In this document: in pieces, positions 4,943-6,876 of the stretch | Position numbering within the stretch: position 1 is the first letter of the stretch | Layout: each line of letters begins with the position of its first letter | Source: an uncultured Alphaproteobacteria bacterium | GTDB taxonomy: Bacteria > Pseudomonadota > Alphaproteobacteria > RUG11792 | Assembly: GCA_958448685.1 (NCBI GenBank) | Contig: CAUDEV010000057.1 | Location: 1 to 6,876 of the forward strand | Length of the DNA stretch: 6,876 bases | Direction: 5' to 3' | Program-made: the position numbers and the translations under genes | The notes under the pieces: generated by a model | What the model was told of the DNA's origin: nothing | Databases searched by the model: none | Seen by the model: the letters and a program-made list of their open reading frames with translations, nothing else

Positions 4943-6832
4943 TTATTCCCAGGTATAGTTCGTACCATGTGTGTTATTATATTCTTCGAGAGTATACCAA
5001 GTTTCAGCGAAGGTATGAATTCTGGAATATGCATCAATTTGCTTATAATATTCATCCCAATCTGATACTCCAAAAACCCAGTATCCAAAAGCATTATTTC
5101 CTTCTTTACTTAAAGTCGAACTCCAACCAACTCTTTGAATTTTATTGTTTACAATAGCAAATTCTCCAAGACCATCATTCGCGCTTAATACAAAGTGAGT
5201 AACTTGTGGTTTATCACTAGTTGTACTTGTCACAGGAGTCGTTAATTCAAATATTCTCCAAGTGGAATTATCGTCGGTGATAGAAGAAGGATCAATACTC
5301 CCAGGTTGAAAGATCATAAACTGAGCACGCCTCACCCAACTATCATTTTTAGCATCGTAGTTATAGGAGAAGACATCATCATGGGCATAGAGGAGTTCTT
5401 TGCTGGATGGATTCTTATATTCCTCAGCACTAAGAGTTTTTATAGTGATTTCTCCATTACTACTTACAGATATATTATCTCCATATACGTCTACACTATA
5501 AGCATCAGTATCTGTTTTATATTGACCTGCATTATCTGAATCTTCATATATCTCAACAGATAGGTCATATTTCAAAGGAACTGTGTAGTATGTCTTTCCA
5601 TCTGCTTCTCTTGAATCAAGGGAAGATAATGAATCTTTAGTTATAGATTCATATAACATAGTCTTTATCTCCAATCCTCCATCTTCTGTTTCATTGAATT
5701 GTAAATGATCTCCCGTTCCTGCTGCTGTATCTCCCGTTGGATCATCGGGATCACGAAGAACCTCTCCATATTTGCCATCTTCATCATAAAAGAAATCTAG
5801 TGAAGTACCATCCTCGAAAGATACTGTGTAATAGTTCTTATTTACTGCAGTGAGTTCACCTGAGAAAGAGCCATCTTCCCATGTCATTTGTAAAGGTTTT
5901 TCTGAAGGATATGCAACAGCTTTTTGGAACAATAGTTTTGCTCCTGGTTTTAGAGTGAAACTCGCCTTTGGATTCACAATGAACTTCGAGTTTAGCACTG
6001 TCACATCATGCGGCATCTCAACACCTTCAGCATCAATAACTAATTCTGATTTGCTCGTGACATCTATTGGCCTCATGAACAAAGATTTTGGAGTCCCAAT
6101 TTCTGAGTGTGATTTCGTGAATTTTAATGTTGTGTCTGCTTGATTAAATCTCGATTGGTCACCCTCAAATCTAAACGATCCTCGAACAACCAAAGAGTGA
6201 GAATTACTTCCACCACCTGTTGCAACTTCATTTGCGATGTTGGCATTGACAGTAACTTGTTCTTCATCACTATTCGTCAATCTCATAGTTTTGTCTTCTT
6301 CTGGACAATCCGTTGTCAAAAGCATAACATCCGTTCCCTCATTATGAAGATCGATTGCATGAATCAAGTCAGCTATCGCAGAAGTCACAGTGACATCAGT
6401 TGTATCAACCGCACCTTGAATTTTTGCTCCTCCAGTTGGCCTGAAATACGTTGGAGTAGTCACTTCAAATCCATCAAGTCCCGCGAAATCCTCATCCTTT
6501 TCCATGATGTGATCATAGTTAATGATTTTTTCCTCTGAAGTACCTTGTATTACGGCTTTGGAACCATCAGCTAAACCTGAAATCGTAGCTTTGTTCTCAT
6601 CACCAACAACTGTTTCTGTGCTGATATCATCAGATGCAGGACCTTGGATAATGTGATAGTTGTGGATGACCGCTTTGTTATCCATGGTAGCCTTGATGCC
6701 AGCCTCCATTTCCATAGTTGCGCCTTGGTCGATTTGACCAACACCCGAGATCGTACCTCCATCTTGTTGAGTTGCAAACCCAGAAGTTGCAGTGATAGCG
6801 CTTGTTAAGATTAATTTTGTAAATTTATTCAT
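4943..6832 (-). CDS. Secreted acidic beta-rich protein of unknown function
   Basis: I do not recognise the family. The 629-residue product starts with a clear Sec signal peptide, MNKFTKLILTSAITATSGFA, with a probable cut after residue 20. Residues about 27-140 contain recurring turn-and-strand units (TISG, IIQG, TISG, VIQG, KIQG). Residues about 190-305 have the alternating short-strand pattern of a beta-helix (SLVVRGSFRFEG, SKSELVIDAEG, NSKFIVNPKASFTLKPGAKL), as in autotransporter passengers or pectin-lyase folds. The rest is Asp/Thr/Tyr-rich and beta-like, ending in an aromatic segment (about 583-629: YWVFGVSDWDEYY, TWYTLEEYNNTHG). There is one cysteine (176). No C-terminal membrane barrel, sorting motif or enzyme motif is seen, so it is not a classical autotransporter. 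GGAGG five bases before the ATG at 6832 fixes the start and suggests strong translation. Sampled lines give about 33-35% GC near the 3' end rising to about 50% near the 5' end, above the neighbouring operon. A surface or secreted host-interaction protein is possible but unproven. Confidence 0.85.
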   Translation of the reverse strand: MNKFTKLILTSAITATSGFATQQDGGTISGVGQIDQGATMEMEAGIKATMDNKAVIHNYHIIQGPASDDISTETVVGDENKATISGLADGSKAVIQGTSEEKIINYDHIMEKDEDFAGLDGFEVTTPTYFRPTGGAKIQGAVDTTDVTVTSAIADLIHAIDLHNEGTDVMLLTTDCPEEDKTMRLTNSDEEQVTVNANIANEVATGGGSNSHSLVVRGSFRFEGDQSRFNQADTTLKFTKSHSEIGTPKSLFMRPIDVTSKSELVIDAEGVEMPHDVTVLNSKFIVNPKASFTLKPGAKLLFQKAVAYPSEKPLQMTWEDGSFSGELTAVNKNYYTVSFEDGTSLDFFYDEDGKYGEVLRDPDDPTGDTAAGTGDHLQFNETEDGGLEIKTMLYESITKDSLSSLDSREADGKTYYTVPLKYDLSVEIYEDSDNAGQYKTDTDAYSVDVYGDNISVSSNGEITIKTLSAEEYKNPSSKELLYAHDDVFSYNYDAKNDSWVRRAQFMIFQPGSIDPSSITDDNSTWRIFELTTPVTSTTSDKPQVTHFVLSANDGLGEFAIVNNKIQRVGWSSTLSKEGNNAFGYWVFGVSDWDEYYKQIDAYSRIHTFAETWYTLEEYNNTHGTNYTWE

Positions 6833-6837
6833 AAAAA

Positions 6838-6842
6838 CCTCC
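6838..6842 (-). promoter_or_regulatory. Shine-Dalgarno GGAGG that decides the start of the 629-residue gene
   Basis: The minus strand reads GGAGGTTTTTATG, placing a full GGAGG five bases before the ATG at 6832. An in-frame ATG at 6844 overlaps this site and would add MEVF before the signal peptide, so the downstream ATG is the likely start. Further upstream (6845-6876) two TATAAC-like boxes could belong to the promoter, but the -35 region runs off the window. Confidence 0.8.
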
Positions 6843-6876
6843 ATAAAAGTTATATTTACGTTATAGGGAAGTGTTT

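Noticed and set aside
5306..6538. Several rightward open frames opposite the 629-residue gene
   Set aside because: They lack ribosome sites and family-like content and are antisense to a convincing gene.
6571..6777. Second leftward open frame inside the 629-residue gene
   Set aside because: It has basic, featureless protein content and is fully contained in a well-supported gene with a signal peptide, so it is a frame shadow.
4943..6832. Classical type V autotransporter
   Set aside because: The C-terminus lacks the repeated amphipathic strands and terminal aromatic residue of a barrel, and the last residues are TWE.
6833..6844. ATG start giving MEVF before the signal peptide of the 629-residue protein
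   Set aside because: That ATG overlaps the GGAGG site serving the ATG at 6832.
1..6876. tRNA, rRNA, 4.5S RNA, CRISPR array or insertion sequence
   Set aside because: No cloverleaf-like, repeat-spacer or transposase-like sequence was found on either strand.

Overview
The window is AT-rich bacterial DNA. The Ffh protein carries the 'LTRIDGDAKGGAALS' and 'FHPDRIASRIL..GDV..LVEKA' wording typical of alphaproteobacterial SRP proteins. The low GC (about 25% in sampled lines of the pilus-like genes), the divergent sequences and the compact spacing suggest a host-associated or reduced alphaproteobacterium, perhaps of the Holosporales/Caedibacter kind. That placement is inference; no 16S or other marker is present.

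Layout. (1) Positions 1-133: a relatively GC-rich edge that may be the first 15 codons of a leftward gene, then an AT-rich divergent promoter region. (2) 134-1450 (+): ffh, the signal recognition particle GTPase, apparently standing alone and closed by a hairpin at 1457-1473. (3) 1492-2781 (-): an exported protein of unknown function with a helical N-terminal half and a long acidic, Pro/Ser/Glu-rich C-terminal half. (4) 2782-2974: a very AT-rich divergent intergenic region with a plausible rightward promoter. (5) 2975-4888 (+): three overlapping genes that look like the inner-membrane assembly platform of a type IV pilus or type II secretion machine. They are a GspL/PilM-N-like protein with one membrane segment, a GspM/PilO-like protein, and a small exported GspC/PilP/MshK-like beta domain. 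(6) 4902-4929: a strong leftward terminator. (7) 4943-6832 (-): a 629-residue secreted, acidic, beta-rich protein of unknown function with an excellent ribosome binding site and higher GC than its neighbours.

How the parts relate. Ffh delivers membrane proteins to the SecYEG translocon; nothing ties it to the other genes beyond adjacency. The three-gene (+) operon is the most coherent unit: its protein order and topologies match PilM/N-PilO-PilP or GspL-GspM-GspC, but no secretin, ATPase, platform protein or pilin gene is beside it. It is bracketed by two leftward genes for exported proteins of unknown function. These could be clients or partners of the machine, but the sequence gives no direct proof. 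No RNA genes, CRISPR arrays, insertion sequences or attachment sites were seen.
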